The notes below the pieces were generated by a model that searched no databases, was not told the DNA's origin, and saw only the letters and a list, made by a program, of their open reading frames with translations. Source: Candidatus Methanoperedens nitratireducens (GTDB taxonomy: Archaea > Halobacteriota > Methanosarcinia > Methanosarcinales > Methanoperedenaceae). Taken from it: a DNA stretch of 50,564 bases. The position numbers and the translations under genes were made by a program. Positions 42,819 through 50,564 of this stretch are shown in pieces. The stretch's first letter is position 1; every line of letters starts with the position of its first letter. The stretch is from assembly GCF_900196725.1 (NCBI RefSeq), contig NZ_FZMP01000124.1, positions 1-50,564 of the forward strand. The letters are read 5' to 3'.

Positions 42819-43748
42819 CTACCCTGAAGCAGATCCCTCCATGTAGTTTTTAAAGAAGGCAGCAAAGATGCCTATGAATAGCCCTAAAACGGCTGCAATT
42901 GCTATATTCAATGTTCTTCTCGGACCTGTTATCACGGGATCTGTGGGCGGAGATATTAGTTTTACCGTGGTTGTATCAAGATTCTCAAGTTCTAACTTCT
43001 TTGTCTCCAGGTCAACAAGCCTTGCATCTATTGAACTGAGCTTCGAGTTTAAAAGAGACAGCTCCGGGTCATCGCTTATCATTTGCTGCGCGGCACTTGA
43101 TGATGTTCTGCCATTTTTTATTTCTTTCAGGTCGCTTATCTTGAATGCTAAATCAAGTTGTCTATCCGTATCTCCGAGTCTTTCTGTAATACCGGTTAAA
43201 TTTTCCAGTCTCCTTAGTTCCAAATCCGCATCTTCAATCAGTTTCCTCTTCATTTCTGTACTGACTTCATTTCTCTGTTTCGTGTATACAGTGGATAGAT
43301 TTTCCAGCCGTGAGTAATCGCTTTGCGACTTCCCGGACGATATTCTATTAACCTCATTGATAGCCACATTAACATACTGCTCAAAATATCTCTTCATCGT
43401 GTCCGGGTTATTTCCTTTGAGCTGTATTAGAATCTTGTTTGTACTTTTGATATTTTCAACTTTCAGGTTACCAAGCATGGATAGTGCATCTCCCTGAGAG
43501 GCGCCGCCTTCCTGAGAAACAACTTTTTGGATGATTGTTTGTGACTGGAGCAATTCAACCGCATCAGTTAGAGGAATCTTATCGTTTGAAATATAGGATA
43601 ACTTCGCTTCTGATGAGTATTCGTTCGGAATTGAGAAAGAAAATATCGCTGCGGCGATAATCGCAACCAGGAATATGGAAGCTATTAATATTTTCTCCTT
43701 TCGTACAACCTTTATATAATCCCTCAGCGATATTTCATCTTCTTCCAT
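42819..43748 (-). CDS. Wzz-type polysaccharide chain-length/copolymerase protein
   Basis: About 309 residues. ISLRDYIKVVRKEKILIASI marks the N-terminal cytosolic stretch and the first membrane helix; a long helical external domain (coiled coil at about 135-245) follows, then PPTDPVITGPRRTLNIAIAA and the second helix. There is no tyrosine-kinase domain. The ATG at 43746-43748 is preferred to one six codons earlier, because the TATA box (TTTTATATAA, about 43778-43788) would start transcription near 43757. It sets glycan chain length with the polymerase. Confidence 0.87.
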   Translation of the reverse strand: MEEDEISLRDYIKVVRKEKILIASIFLVAIIAAAIFSFSIPNEYSSEAKLSYISNDKIPLTDAVELLQSQTIIQKVVSQEGGASQGDALSMLGNLKVENIKSTNKILIQLKGNNPDTMKRYFEQYVNVAINEVNRISSGKSQSDYSRLENLSTVYTKQRNEVSTEMKRKLIEDADLELRRLENLTGITERLGDTDRQLDLAFKISDLKEIKNGRTSSSAAQQMISDDPELSLLNSKLSSIDARLVDLETKKLELENLDTTTVKLISPPTDPVITGPRRTLNIAIAAVLGLFIGIFAAFFKNYMEGSASG

Positions 43749-43826
43749 GTCTAATCGATGGCACAATATGAGATATGCTTATATAAAAGCTTTTTATCCC
43801 AAATTTTTATTTTGTTCCCTGCCAGA

Positions 43827-44567
43827 CTATCCAATGGGATGATAATCCTGTATCAATTCCATATAAAAATGTGTTAATTCGCTGACCATCATATCCCAGT
43901 CATACGCCCGCGATGCGTCCAGAGCCGCTGACGACATCTTTTTGCGCAGGACACCATCTGTAATTATCGTGCGGATAGCATCGCTGAGTTCTCCGGCATC
44001 AGTACCCACAACAAAACCAGTCCCTTCACTAACAAGCATGGATGCGGCATTTCTCTGGTTTTTAACAGTTATGACGGGCACTCCGCACGCAAAAGCCTCA
44101 ATCACCACCATTCCGAACCCTTCGCGGGTGGACGGGAGCACAAGTACTTTCGAGGATTTCATACATGCGATTATTTCATCATATCCCATGAACCCGGAGA
44201 ACTTCACATTATCCAGAAGCCCGCGCTCGCAGGCAAGTCCGATAAGCCGTTCTTTCTCCGGTCCATCGCCTATTATATGGCACTTAATATCAGGGACTGT
44301 CTGCCGTAAGTGATTAACTGCTTCAAGCAGCATGTCCACATTTTTCTCTTTTATAAGCCTGCCTGCAAAAAGGATATCGCATCCATCGGAAGACGGGACT
44401 GTTTGCTCAATCCTTTCAATATCAATCCCATTTGGTATAATATGGATATTTTCACTTTCAACTCCTATCGATTCCAGGTTGTTTTTTGTCGCAGCCGATA
44501 CCGCGATCGAGTCGCACGATAGTTTTGAGACCAGGTGTTCTATCAGTTTCCCGAAAAACCGCGCCAT
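43827..44567 (-). CDS. GT4 glycosyltransferase, C-terminal part (frameshifted)
   Basis: A 246-residue frame with the nucleotide-sugar domain (DILFAGRLIKEKNVDMLLEA, then STREGFGMVVIEAFACGVPVI with E-x7-E). The N-terminal domain lies in the overlapping upstream frame. Adding one T at the 5-base run 44554-44558 (A on the plus strand) joins them smoothly as EYIGWRGFFGKLIEHL. Alone, this half could not bind the acceptor. Confidence 0.78.
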   Translation of the reverse strand: MARFFGKLIEHLVSKLSCDSIAVSAATKNNLESIGVESENIHIIPNGIDIERIEQTVPSSDGCDILFAGRLIKEKNVDMLLEAVNHLRQTVPDIKCHIIGDGPEKERLIGLACERGLLDNVKFSGFMGYDEIIACMKSSKVLVLPSTREGFGMVVIEAFACGVPVITVKNQRNAASMLVSEGTGFVVGTDAGELSDAIRTIITDGVLRKKMSSAALDASRAYDWDMMVSELTHFYMELIQDYHPIG

Positions 44568-44977
44568 CCGATATACTCGTACCAGTAATTACCCCATACT
44601 TCGTGCCATGTGACCACCAGCGGGATTTTTTTGATGATCGATATGAGCTTAACAGTGAAACATGGAAAATAAGGGAATGCGCTGGCATCGATTATGTCAA
44701 ATCTCTCCCCGGACAGATACGGAAGGAGTTTTAACGAGAAAATGACCGCCTCGGAGATTGACCTCCTGCCGTTAACATACAGCTCCACTGGCGCACACAC
44801 ACCATGCAATACCATGCCTTCATGCTCGATTATTTCACTGCCTTCCCACCACTTGACCCCGAAAACATGTACTTCATTCCCCTGCCATGCCAGTCTTCTT
44901 CCCAATTCATATATACGCTTCTCTGCCCCTCCTTTTACCCAGGGATAGACAGCATCGTACACGAATGCGATTTTCAT
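44543..44977 (-). CDS. GT4 glycosyltransferase, N-terminal part (frameshifted)
   Basis: A 144-residue frame: MKIAFVYDAVYPWVKGGAEK is a textbook GT4 acceptor-domain start, with VVTWHEVWGNYWYEYIG before the break. It ends GFSGN and a TGA because one base is missing from the run at 44554-44558. Its ATG overlaps the stop of the 28-residue gene upstream as ATGA. Confidence 0.78.
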   Translation of the reverse strand: MKIAFVYDAVYPWVKGGAEKRIYELGRRLAWQGNEVHVFGVKWWEGSEIIEHEGMVLHGVCAPVELYVNGRRSISEAVIFSLKLLPYLSGERFDIIDASAFPYFPCFTVKLISIIKKIPLVVTWHEVWGNYWYEYIGWRGFSGN

Positions 44978-45060
44978 TTGTTATCCTTTTTATCCAGTAT
45001 GAAAATGCTAATTATGAGCGCAAATAAGGTTATCTGGATGCCCACTGCTATTAGCACCAT
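44974..45060 (-). CDS. Candidate 28-aa single-helix membrane protein
   Basis: A short ORF opening MVLIAVGIQITLFALIISIF and ending DKKDNK: one membrane helix with a charged tail. Its start lies inside the end of the GT2 gene (10-base overlap), and its stop overlaps the next ATG by 4 bases, so it would be coupled on both sides. This arrangement favours a real gene. Confidence 0.5.
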   Translation of the reverse strand: MVLIAVGIQITLFALIISIFILDKKDNK

Positions 45061-46121
45061 GATATGACCGCTTCCCCTACTTCGGAAAGTGAGCCATATC
45101 CGGAAGATATCCATTTTAAAACAACATCAGAACCAAGAGTCATGCCCCCGATGAATAATAATATGCCTGTCAGCAGACCGAATTCAAGTGAATGGTAGTC
45201 CAGCAATTTGGCTGTCAAACCTTTTTTCTCTATTTTATTATTCAGTATCCCGTAGATTTTCATGTAGCTGCCGGTGGTGACCATTTGCGTTCCTATTATA
45301 GCCAGCATGCTTCCAAGGATGAACGAGTGCAGCCCTGTCGTTTCTACGTTGCCTCTCATCGCAAGGGTCAGCGTCATAAAAGCGCCGAGCGTAAATAATA
45401 GAAAACCCGGAATATAGAAAAAAGGCGTCGGGTTATAGAGCATCATGAACCGCAGATGCCGCCACCCATCGCCCCATGAGTGAAGTTTGGAAGGCGTCTG
45501 CCTGGGATAATAGGCGATCGGCACTTCTTTTATCCGGAGATTTTTCCTTGCAGCTTCGATTATCATTTCGCTTGCGAATTCCATTCCTTCGCTCCTCAAA
45601 CCCAGCTTTTCATATCCTTCCCTTGTTATCGCCCTCATGCCGCAGTGGGCATCGCTTATATTCGTTTTAAAAAGCCAGTTAAGTATTTTTGTTAGAACAG
45701 GGTTCCCGATGTACCTGTGCAGCCAGGGCATCGAGTCCTTTTTGATTTCGCCTCTTAACCTGCTACCGATAACGAAATCTGCTTCACGGGCAAGTAGAGG
45801 AGCTAAGAACCTGGGGGTCTCATTTAAATCATAAGTATCATCTGCATCCGCTAAAACAAAATATTTTCCCCGGGCATGTCGAAAACCCTCCAGGTAGGCG
45901 TTCCCGTATCCTTTTTTTTGCGGGATTATCAATGTCGCGCCCATACTTTTAGCGATAGCCCCGGAGCTATCGGTAGAGTTATCCGCAACTATTATTTCTC
46001 CCTCCAGGCATTCACGCTCCAACGCTTGCCGTGCTTTCCCGATACAGCTCCCAAGCGTTTTTTCCTCGTTCATACAGGGAATTACAACAGATACCAAGGG
46101 CTGACCCATGATACCTAACAT
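45051..46121 (-). CDS. GT2 glycosyltransferase with membrane tail (dolichyl-phosphate sugar synthase-like)
   Basis: A 356-residue protein. The GT-A domain starts PLVSVVIPCMNEEKTLGSCI, with EIIVADNSTDSSG and the catalytic acidic motif LADADDTYDL (about 93). ISDAHCGMRAITREGYEKL is typical of the GtrB/DPM1 group. The last 120 residues hold four membrane helices. Such enzymes charge dolichyl phosphate with glucose or mannose for GT-C enzymes. ATG at 46109 is an alternative start. Confidence 0.87.
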   Translation of the reverse strand: MLGIMGQPLVSVVIPCMNEEKTLGSCIGKARQALERECLEGEIIVADNSTDSSGAIAKSMGATLIIPQKKGYGNAYLEGFRHARGKYFVLADADDTYDLNETPRFLAPLLAREADFVIGSRLRGEIKKDSMPWLHRYIGNPVLTKILNWLFKTNISDAHCGMRAITREGYEKLGLRSEGMEFASEMIIEAARKNLRIKEVPIAYYPRQTPSKLHSWGDGWRHLRFMMLYNPTPFFYIPGFLLFTLGAFMTLTLAMRGNVETTGLHSFILGSMLAIIGTQMVTTGSYMKIYGILNNKIEKKGLTAKLLDYHSLEFGLLTGILLFIGGMTLGSDVVLKWISSGYGSLSEVGEAVISWC

Positions 46122-46131
46122 ATCCTTAAGT

Positions 46132-46809
46132 CTAAAAAACTTTTTGTGCTACAACTGCCGTATGGTCCGAATGGAAAGGTTCCAGGCTTATTACCTGTTC
46201 AATGTTGAAGAACTCCCCTAATTTTTTTACTTCCCTGTCGATCACTTCGCCCGTCTTCTTTACGGAATCGATACTTCTTGATTTTATCATAAGTACCAGG
46301 AAACCGTCTTTTTTAAGGAACATCTTTGAGTTCTTTACGGCTATCAATGCCTGTTCACGCTGCGCCACGTCCTGATAGATAAAATCGACTTTTGAAACCA
46401 TATTTTTGTATGAGTCAGGCTGTTTTGCATCCGCAAGGATAGGGATAAGGTTCATCCTCGGACTGCTTACGCGTACGAGGTCATGCATTGCGCGGGGTGA
46501 GAACTCAACTGCGAAAACGGTACCCTCGGAGACTATATCAGAAACGAAGCTTACTGTGGTTCCATTCGCAGCGCCCAGATAAAGTACGGTGGAATCTTTT
46601 TTTATTGAGATGGAGAAGCCTTTTAATATTATGGCTGCAAGTTTGCTGTGATACGGGTCCCAGATGCGGTATTCGTTGTTCCCGATTGTTATGGTCTTTT
46701 CACCCTGTGCGCCGTGAACAAGAGCTTTTGTGGCTAATCTTTTTGAGCCGTCCTGAGCCTCAAAAATGAAGACATTATCCAGTCGGGTTTTATTTAACTC
46801 GATGTCCAT
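46132..46809 (-). CDS. flpA: Fibrillarin-like rRNA/tRNA 2'-O-methyltransferase
   Basis: A 225-residue SAM enzyme that is the catalytic subunit of C/D-box RNPs with Nop5 and L7Ae. Family segments: GNNEYRIWDPYHSKLAAIIL (about 43-62), the SAM motif YLGAANGTTVSFVSDI, FAVEFSPRAMHDLV, and VDFIYQDVAQREQALI. The usual S in GAASGTT is N here. The partner nop5, commonly adjacent in archaea, is not in the window. Confidence 0.95.
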   Translation of the reverse strand: MDIELNKTRLDNVFIFEAQDGSKRLATKALVHGAQGEKTITIGNNEYRIWDPYHSKLAAIILKGFSISIKKDSTVLYLGAANGTTVSFVSDIVSEGTVFAVEFSPRAMHDLVRVSSPRMNLIPILADAKQPDSYKNMVSKVDFIYQDVAQREQALIAVKNSKMFLKKDGFLVLMIKSRSIDSVKKTGEVIDREVKKLGEFFNIEQVISLEPFHSDHTAVVAQKVF

Positions 46810-46818
46810 CGTCTGAAC

Positions 46819-47946
46819 TTAGATTTCTTTAACCAATCGTGCAATATCGCTTCCGACATCCGAGGTCTTGCTTTCGCCTCCCATGTCGTATGTTTTTACT
46901 TCTCCGTTCACGATATTATGCTCGATCGCTTTTACTATCGCTGATGATGCGTCTTTTTCACCGAGCTGGTCAAGCAGCAGTGCCCCTGCCCATATGGTCG
47001 CTATCGGGTTCACCTTGTTCTGTCCTTTGTATTTTGGCGCGCTTCCGTGTATGGGCTCGAACATGCTTGTGCCCTCCGGGTTTATGTTCCCGCCCGGGGC
47101 AAGCCCCAGACCGCCCTGGATCATCGCGCCGAGGTCTGTAATGATATCGCCGAACATATTCGGAGCTACAACAATATCGAACCACTCAGGGTTCTTAACG
47201 AACCACATCGTTATGGCGTCCACAAAATTGAAGTCTGTTTTTACGTCAGGGTATTCGGCAGCAATTGAAGTGAATTCCTCGCGCCAGAAGCCGTAGATAT
47301 CTGAGAGGACATTTGCTTTATCCACTGAGGAGAGGTGCTTATTCCTGTCATTCGCAAGCTCAAAAGCATAACGGATGACCCTTCGCGTGCCTTCCTTGCT
47401 GATAAGACCGAGCTGGTAGCCTATCTCCTCGCTATCCGAATCGATATCAAGCCCGAATTTCACGCTATACATGTTTCGCATGACTTCGAGGGTTTTTTTG
47501 CTCTTTCCCTTTTTAGCGCGCCCGCCGATACCGATATAAAAGTCCTCGGTATTCTCCCGCACGACAACGAAATCGATGTCTCTGGCTGTCTTGTCCTTAA
47601 GAGGAGTCCAGACACCTTCCAGCAATTTCACGGGGCGCAGGTTGACATACTCATCAAAATAAAAACGGATGTTAAGGAGGATGCCCTTTTCAAGGATTCC
47701 TGGTTTGATCCTCTCATCGCCTATTGCGCCAAAATAAATGGCTTTGTACTGTGAAAGCTCCTTCAGGGTATCTTCTGATATGAGCTCTCCGGTCTTGAGG
47801 TAGTGGTCGGCGCCGTGCGGGTATTCTACCCATTCTATGTCGAAGCCGAACCGCTCGCCTGCTGTATCGAGTACCTTGCGTCCTTCTCTTATTATTTCAG
47901 GACCGATTCCATCACCCGGGATAACTGGGATTTTGTATTGGGTCAT
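46819..47946 (-). CDS. Isocitrate/isopropylmalate dehydrogenase family protein (LeuB-like)
   Basis: A 375-residue NAD(P)-dependent beta-decarboxylating dehydrogenase: [17 protein letters not shown] at the start, [16 protein letters not shown] in the middle, then the metal-binding [20 protein letters not shown] and the cofactor segment [12 protein letters not shown]. The segment [15 protein letters not shown] carries the substrate arginines. It most likely acts in leucine biosynthesis, but homoisocitrate (coenzyme B synthesis) or tartrate-type activity cannot be excluded. The gene is 9 bases upstream of fibrillarin. Confidence 0.88.
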   Translation of the reverse strand: MTQYKIPVIPGDGIGPEIIREGRKVLDTAGERFGFDIEWVEYPHGADHYLKTGELISEDTLKELSQYKAIYFGAIGDERIKPGILEKGILLNIRFYFDEYVNLRPVKLLEGVWTPLKDKTARDIDFVVVRENTEDFYIGIGGRAKKGKSKKTLEVMRNMYSVKFGLDIDSDSEEIGYQLGLISKEGTRRVIRYAFELANDRNKHLSSVDKANVLSDIYGFWREEFTSIAAEYPDVKTDFNFVDAITMWFVKNPEWFDIVVAPNMFGDIITDLGAMIQGGLGLAPGGNINPEGTSMFEPIHGSAPKYKGQNKVNPIATIWAGALLLDQLGEKDASSAIVKAIEHNIVNGEVKTYDMGGESKTSDVGSDIARLVKEI

Positions 47947-48031
47947 ATGGTATTCCTCTTGTGCGTCCCTAAGAATTCCTGTGAGGATATTAAATTAACT
48001 AAATTGGGCTGATATTGTGAGCTAAAAATAA

Positions 48032-48066
48032 CCTGCTAAAATTCCCAATCCAACAATCTTAGCAGG
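48032..48066 (-). terminator. Hairpin after the repeat surface protein
   Basis: CCTGCTAA (48032-48039) and TTAGCAGG (48059-48066) form an 8-bp stem. On the minus strand the stem is followed by a T-rich stretch (TTATTTTT). It lies just past the 3' end of the minus-strand gene at 48105. Confidence 0.45.
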
Positions 48067-48104
48067 GATAATATTTTAAAGTGAGAAAGGGCGATTTTAT
48101 GATT

Positions 48105-49520
48105 TTAATGAGTTATCGCCATCGTCCCATCAGTATATCCAGTCTTCCGCGCCGCTACATTTATAGTGCTGGTGCCTGCCGCGTTAAGCTGCAATGTAAC
48201 CTGTCCTGCCGAATTCGTCATTCCGTCCGTGCTGATGCCGCCGCCTGAGATGCTGACCGTCGCGCCGCTGATTGCAGAGTTTCCGCTTTTTACAGTGAAG
48301 ACCACATACGTGGGAACGCCGTTAGTGACGTTAGAAGGACTTGCGCTAATGCTCAATGTAGGCTGACCTGCGGCACTGAACGTAGTGCTTGCGCTTGAGT
48401 AACCAGTTTTAGTTGTTGATGCTGTTATTGTGCCTGTGCCTGTTGAATTGACAAGCAGTATTGCCTGCCCGTTCTGGTTCGTAACCCCGTTCCCGCTTGC
48501 CGCACCGGTGAGAGTGATCGCAGCCCCCTCTATGGCGCTATTCCCGCTCGTCGCGGTGAACAGCACGTATGTCGGGACTCCTGCGGTTATAGTCGAAGGG
48601 CTCGTGGTTATGTACAGCGACTGCGTGCTTGCGGAAGTAACCGTTACCGAGCCTCCTGCAAAGCCTGTTTTGCTCGCTGATGCCGTTATCGTGCCTGTGG
48701 TGGAGGGTGTTACTTGGATAACAGTCCTGCCATCCTGGTTCGTGACGCCGCTGCCCGATGCTGCGCCGCTTAAGCTCACGATCGCATCATTCACTGCAGA
48801 GCCTCCGGCAGTTACTGTGAACGTAATATAGGCTGGCACATTGACAGTCACCGTATTCTGGCTTGATGAAACACCAAGCGTTTGCTGGCTGGCAGATGTC
48901 ATGGCATTTGAACCGTCAACATATCCGGACTTTTTTGCAGTTAAGGTTATCTGTCCGGTGCCTGGCGGGTTCACCTGCATGATTATCTGACCGTTTGAAC
49001 CGGTAACGCCATCAAGACCTATTCCTGAACCTGAAAGATTTACTGCCGCGCCTTCGACCGGTTTACCCATACCTGTCACCGAGAAGGTAACATACGTGGC
49101 TACACCTGAAGTTATCGACGCCGGAGAAGCGCCGATATCAAGGCCGGGGGTGGCTGAAATAACAAATGTCCCGTTCTCATGCCCCGGCTTTTCGGCATTT
49201 ACGTTAATACTGCCGTTCTTAGTGGCATTTACTGCCAGTACAAGCATCCCATCAGTATCTGTCATACCGTGCTCTGAGGCTGCACCAGAAAGGGTAACAT
49301 TTACGTTGCCGATTGCTGCGCCGTTGCTGAATGTTATAAATGTGACCTTGCTAATCTTACCTGCACCGATATCGCCGGGAATGGCTATCACATGCAATTC
49401 CTTTGAGTTTGACCAGACCGCGCCCAGCACAGTATTAAAAGCAAGCCCTGCAATAATTCCTCCGATCAATGCAACCAAAATAAAAATCCTTGTATTCCTA
49501 TCATCATCGTATCCGCGAAT
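48105..49520 (-). CDS. Secreted or anchored surface protein with five Ig/carboxypeptidase-like repeats
   Basis: A 457-residue span from TTG at 49476-49478, or about 471 from an ATT at 49518-49520. Upstream of the TTG the frame encodes RGYDDDRNTRIFIL, a natural cytosolic start before the helix (ALIGGIIAGLAFNTVL). It follows GGAGG by 8 bases only if ATT is used. The rest is five beta-sandwich repeats of about 85 residues (for example ISGATVSISGGGISTDGMTN, IEGAAITLTGAASGNGVTN), rich in Ser, Thr and Asn. It is probably an N-glycosylated cell-surface or adhesive protein with an N-terminal anchor. Confidence 0.75.
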   Translation of the reverse strand: MRGYDDDRNTRIFILVALIGGIIAGLAFNTVLGAVWSNSKELHVIAIPGDIGAGKISKVTFITFSNGAAIGNVNVTLSGAASEHGMTDTDGMLVLAVNATKNGSINVNAEKPGHENGTFVISATPGLDIGASPASITSGVATYVTFSVTGMGKPVEGAAVNLSGSGIGLDGVTGSNGQIIMQVNPPGTGQITLTAKKSGYVDGSNAMTSASQQTLGVSSSQNTVTVNVPAYITFTVTAGGSAVNDAIVSLSGAASGSGVTNQDGRTVIQVTPSTTGTITASASKTGFAGGSVTVTSASTQSLYITTSPSTITAGVPTYVLFTATSGNSAIEGAAITLTGAASGNGVTNQNGQAILLVNSTGTGTITASTTKTGYSSASTTFSAAGQPTLSISASPSNVTNGVPTYVVFTVKSGNSAISGATVSISGGGISTDGMTNSAGQVTLQLNAAGTSTINVAARKTGYTDGTMAITH

Positions 49521-49648
49521 AGTACCATCCTCCGAAGAATTCTGACTTTAATAGCAACAAAGGTAGATATAAAGATTCCCAGCTACCTTTTATGACCTTT
49601 TGCTACTACCGGCAGTATCTGTAACGATTAAATATTTCATTCGTATTT

Positions 49649-49674
49649 GTACGAACCAAAACATTTAATATCCC
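49649..49674 (+). promoter_or_regulatory. mcrD promoter: GTACGAACCAA element plus TATA box
   Basis: GTACGAACCAA (49649-49659) differs at one base from the element before mch. A TATA-like TTTAATATC (49664-49672) follows within five bases. A start about 25 bases later leaves a short leader with AGGAGA (49700-49704) before the ATG at 49711. Confidence 0.55.
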
Positions 49675-49710
49675 TCACATCGTTTAATTGTATAAAAGAA
49701 GGAGAATTGA

Positions 49711-50232
49711 ATGGACAAAGGTGCTTCACACACAGATAAACCCATCCAGGTAAGAATATTCCCGGCGCGGTTATTACAACCGGCGACCGCTGAAAAAGTA
49801 CTGAACGAAATTGACAACGTCGAAGGAGTAATTAGAATGCTCATCAACGGGAAAAACCTTCCCAGGAAGGTCACATGCGGACCCGGAACGGGCGCAGATG
49901 TGAACCATCCCGACAGGAAGATAATCCACGTGGGAGGCTGCGCATTCGAGCTGCATATAATTGTAGGGGAGATACTCGTAGAAGTCGAGGATGAAAAAGC
50001 TGTTGACTGCTTAAGAGATGCCTGTGAGCGGGCGCTTCCATTCCCGTTTGAATTCAAGAGAGGACATTTCATAAAGAGAAGACCAACTCTTACCGATTAC
50101 GGCAAGTACGGGTTCAAGAGCAAGACTGATGAAAGCATCAACCTTGAAGATGAACGAATGCTTGGCTTGACCGACCCTCATGCAAAAAAAGACAGCAACA
50201 TCTGCGTGATCGGAACAGAGCAAGAGAAATAG
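49711..50232 (+). CDS. mcrD: Methyl-coenzyme M reductase operon protein D
   Basis: A 173-residue McrD: PIQVRIFPARLLQPATAEKV starts the ferredoxin-like fold, then GVIRMLINGKNLPRKVTCGP, GGCAFELHIIVGEILVEVED, and PFPFEFKRGHFIKRRPTLTDYGKYG, which is nearly diagnostic. McrD interacts with methyl-CoM reductase and is thought to help its assembly or activation. In most methanogens it sits between mcrB and mcrC. Here there is no mcrB upstream, only a divergent surface protein, so mcrD stands apart, at least on its 5' side. The ATG follows AGGAGA. Confidence 0.95.
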   Translation: MDKGASHTDKPIQVRIFPARLLQPATAEKVLNEIDNVEGVIRMLINGKNLPRKVTCGPGTGADVNHPDRKIIHVGGCAFELHIIVGEILVEVEDEKAVDCLRDACERALPFPFEFKRGHFIKRRPTLTDYGKYGFKSKTDESINLEDERMLGLTDPHAKKDSNICVIGTEQEK

Positions 50233-50273
50233 AGATTGTACATTTATAAAAAACAATAGCTTTGGAGAGAATA

Positions 50274-50432
50274 ATGACAAGATACGCCAGAAGAAAAACA
50301 ACCGACAGGCTTCACTGTACCTACAGCGCAATAATTGATATTTTTGAGATGGAGAACAACAGGGAGCCTACAACTCAGGAAGTAAACAATATCATACTGA
50401 TAATAGGAGACCACGCAGCGATAGCTAAGTAA
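50274..50432 (+). CDS. Small basic protein, 52 aa, downstream of mcrD
   Basis: Starts MTRYARRKTTDRLHCTYSAI and ends IIGDHAAIAK. It has a strong ribosome binding site (GGAGAGA) and lies 41 bases after mcrD in the same direction, with no separate TATA box seen between them. Basic N-terminus, then two amphipathic helices. No family recognised. Confidence 0.5.
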   Translation: MTRYARRKTTDRLHCTYSAIIDIFEMENNREPTTQEVNNIILIIGDHAAIAK

Positions 50433-50564
50433 CATTATTAATAGTGATGCTGAAACGATAAAAACGAAATATTTAAAAACCAATCAATCCTTTAAATATT
50501 AAAAACGTTAGAAACCAAATAAACGTTGGGGTACAAACGAGTAACGTACAATCCTGTTATCAGT
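50433..50564 (+). promoter_or_regulatory. Right-edge non-coding region with promoter-like features
   Basis: Two AT-rich TATA-like boxes (around 50469-50475 and 50491-50500) are followed by repeated AACGTT/AACGTA-type words (about 50505-50550), including GTACAAACGAGTAACGTAC. The next gene is outside the window. It may be a promoter, but nothing coding is seen. Confidence 0.35.

Noticed and set aside
48160-48840. Plus-strand open frames rich in Val, Pro and Ala opposite the surface protein
   Set aside because: They mirror the repeats of the minus-strand gene and have no starts with ribosome binding sites.

Overview
The window comes from a methane-metabolising archaeon. Seen directly: methenyl-H4MPT cyclohydrolase (mch), the methyl-coenzyme M reductase accessory gene mcrD, an MTH865-type protein, archaeal ribosomal protein L21e, RNA polymerase subunit F, Pus10, TrmY, fibrillarin, an AglB oligosaccharyltransferase, archaeal pilin and TATA-type promoters. 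The mix of archaeal core genes with bacterial-type mutS, KaiB/KaiC and O-antigen-like genes suggests Methanosarcinales or an ANME-2 relative such as Methanoperedens. That placement is inference; no rRNA is present.

Layout. 1-5.8 kb: MTH865-like gene, mch, a zinc ribbon, a pilin, an aminotransferase, a nitroreductase and small membrane proteins. 6-9.1 kb: accessory DNA with a frameshifted MNT nucleotidyltransferase, an AbrB/PIN toxin-antitoxin pair and an AT-rich membrane gene inside inverted repeats. 9.1-15.8 kb: mutS, then (minus strand) kaiC, two kaiB genes and a hybrid histidine kinase truncated in its PAS domain. 15.9-20.6 kb: an AglB fused to a PQQ-type beta-propeller, and a class V aminotransferase. 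20.6-25.2 kb: the archaeal information operon pus10-rpl21e-rpoF-DUF655-ksgA, a hicB with a deleted hicA, and trmY. 25.3-46.1 kb: a large surface-polysaccharide/glycosylation locus with GT2/GT4 transferases, two flippases, a polymerase, a lipid-carrier glycosyl-1-phosphate transferase, FkbM methyltransferases, a B12-type radical SAM enzyme, a chain-length protein and a VanZ-like protein. Its 32-42 kb core is very AT-rich and looks acquired. 46.1-50.6 kb: fibrillarin, an isopropylmalate-dehydrogenase-family enzyme, a repeat surface protein, mcrD and a 52-aa ORF.

How they work together: AglH-like, flippase, dolichyl-P-sugar-synthase-like and AglB proteins could form an N-glycosylation route. The polymerase, chain-length protein and second flippase suggest a polymerised surface glycan. 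Pus10 and TrmY act in sequence on tRNA position 54.

The most noteworthy signals are: (1) a GTACGAAC element just upstream of the TATA boxes of mch, mcrD and a leftward promoter at the left edge, a candidate regulon site for C1 metabolism; (2) the kaiC-kaiB-kaiB-kinase cluster; (3) two genes whose only well-placed start behind a strong ribosome binding site is ATT; (4) six single-base indels at A/T runs that break five genes, which may be sequencing errors or phase variation; (5) an element of about 1.1 kb with inverted ends and a TTA direct repeat. No tRNA, rRNA or CRISPR array was seen.
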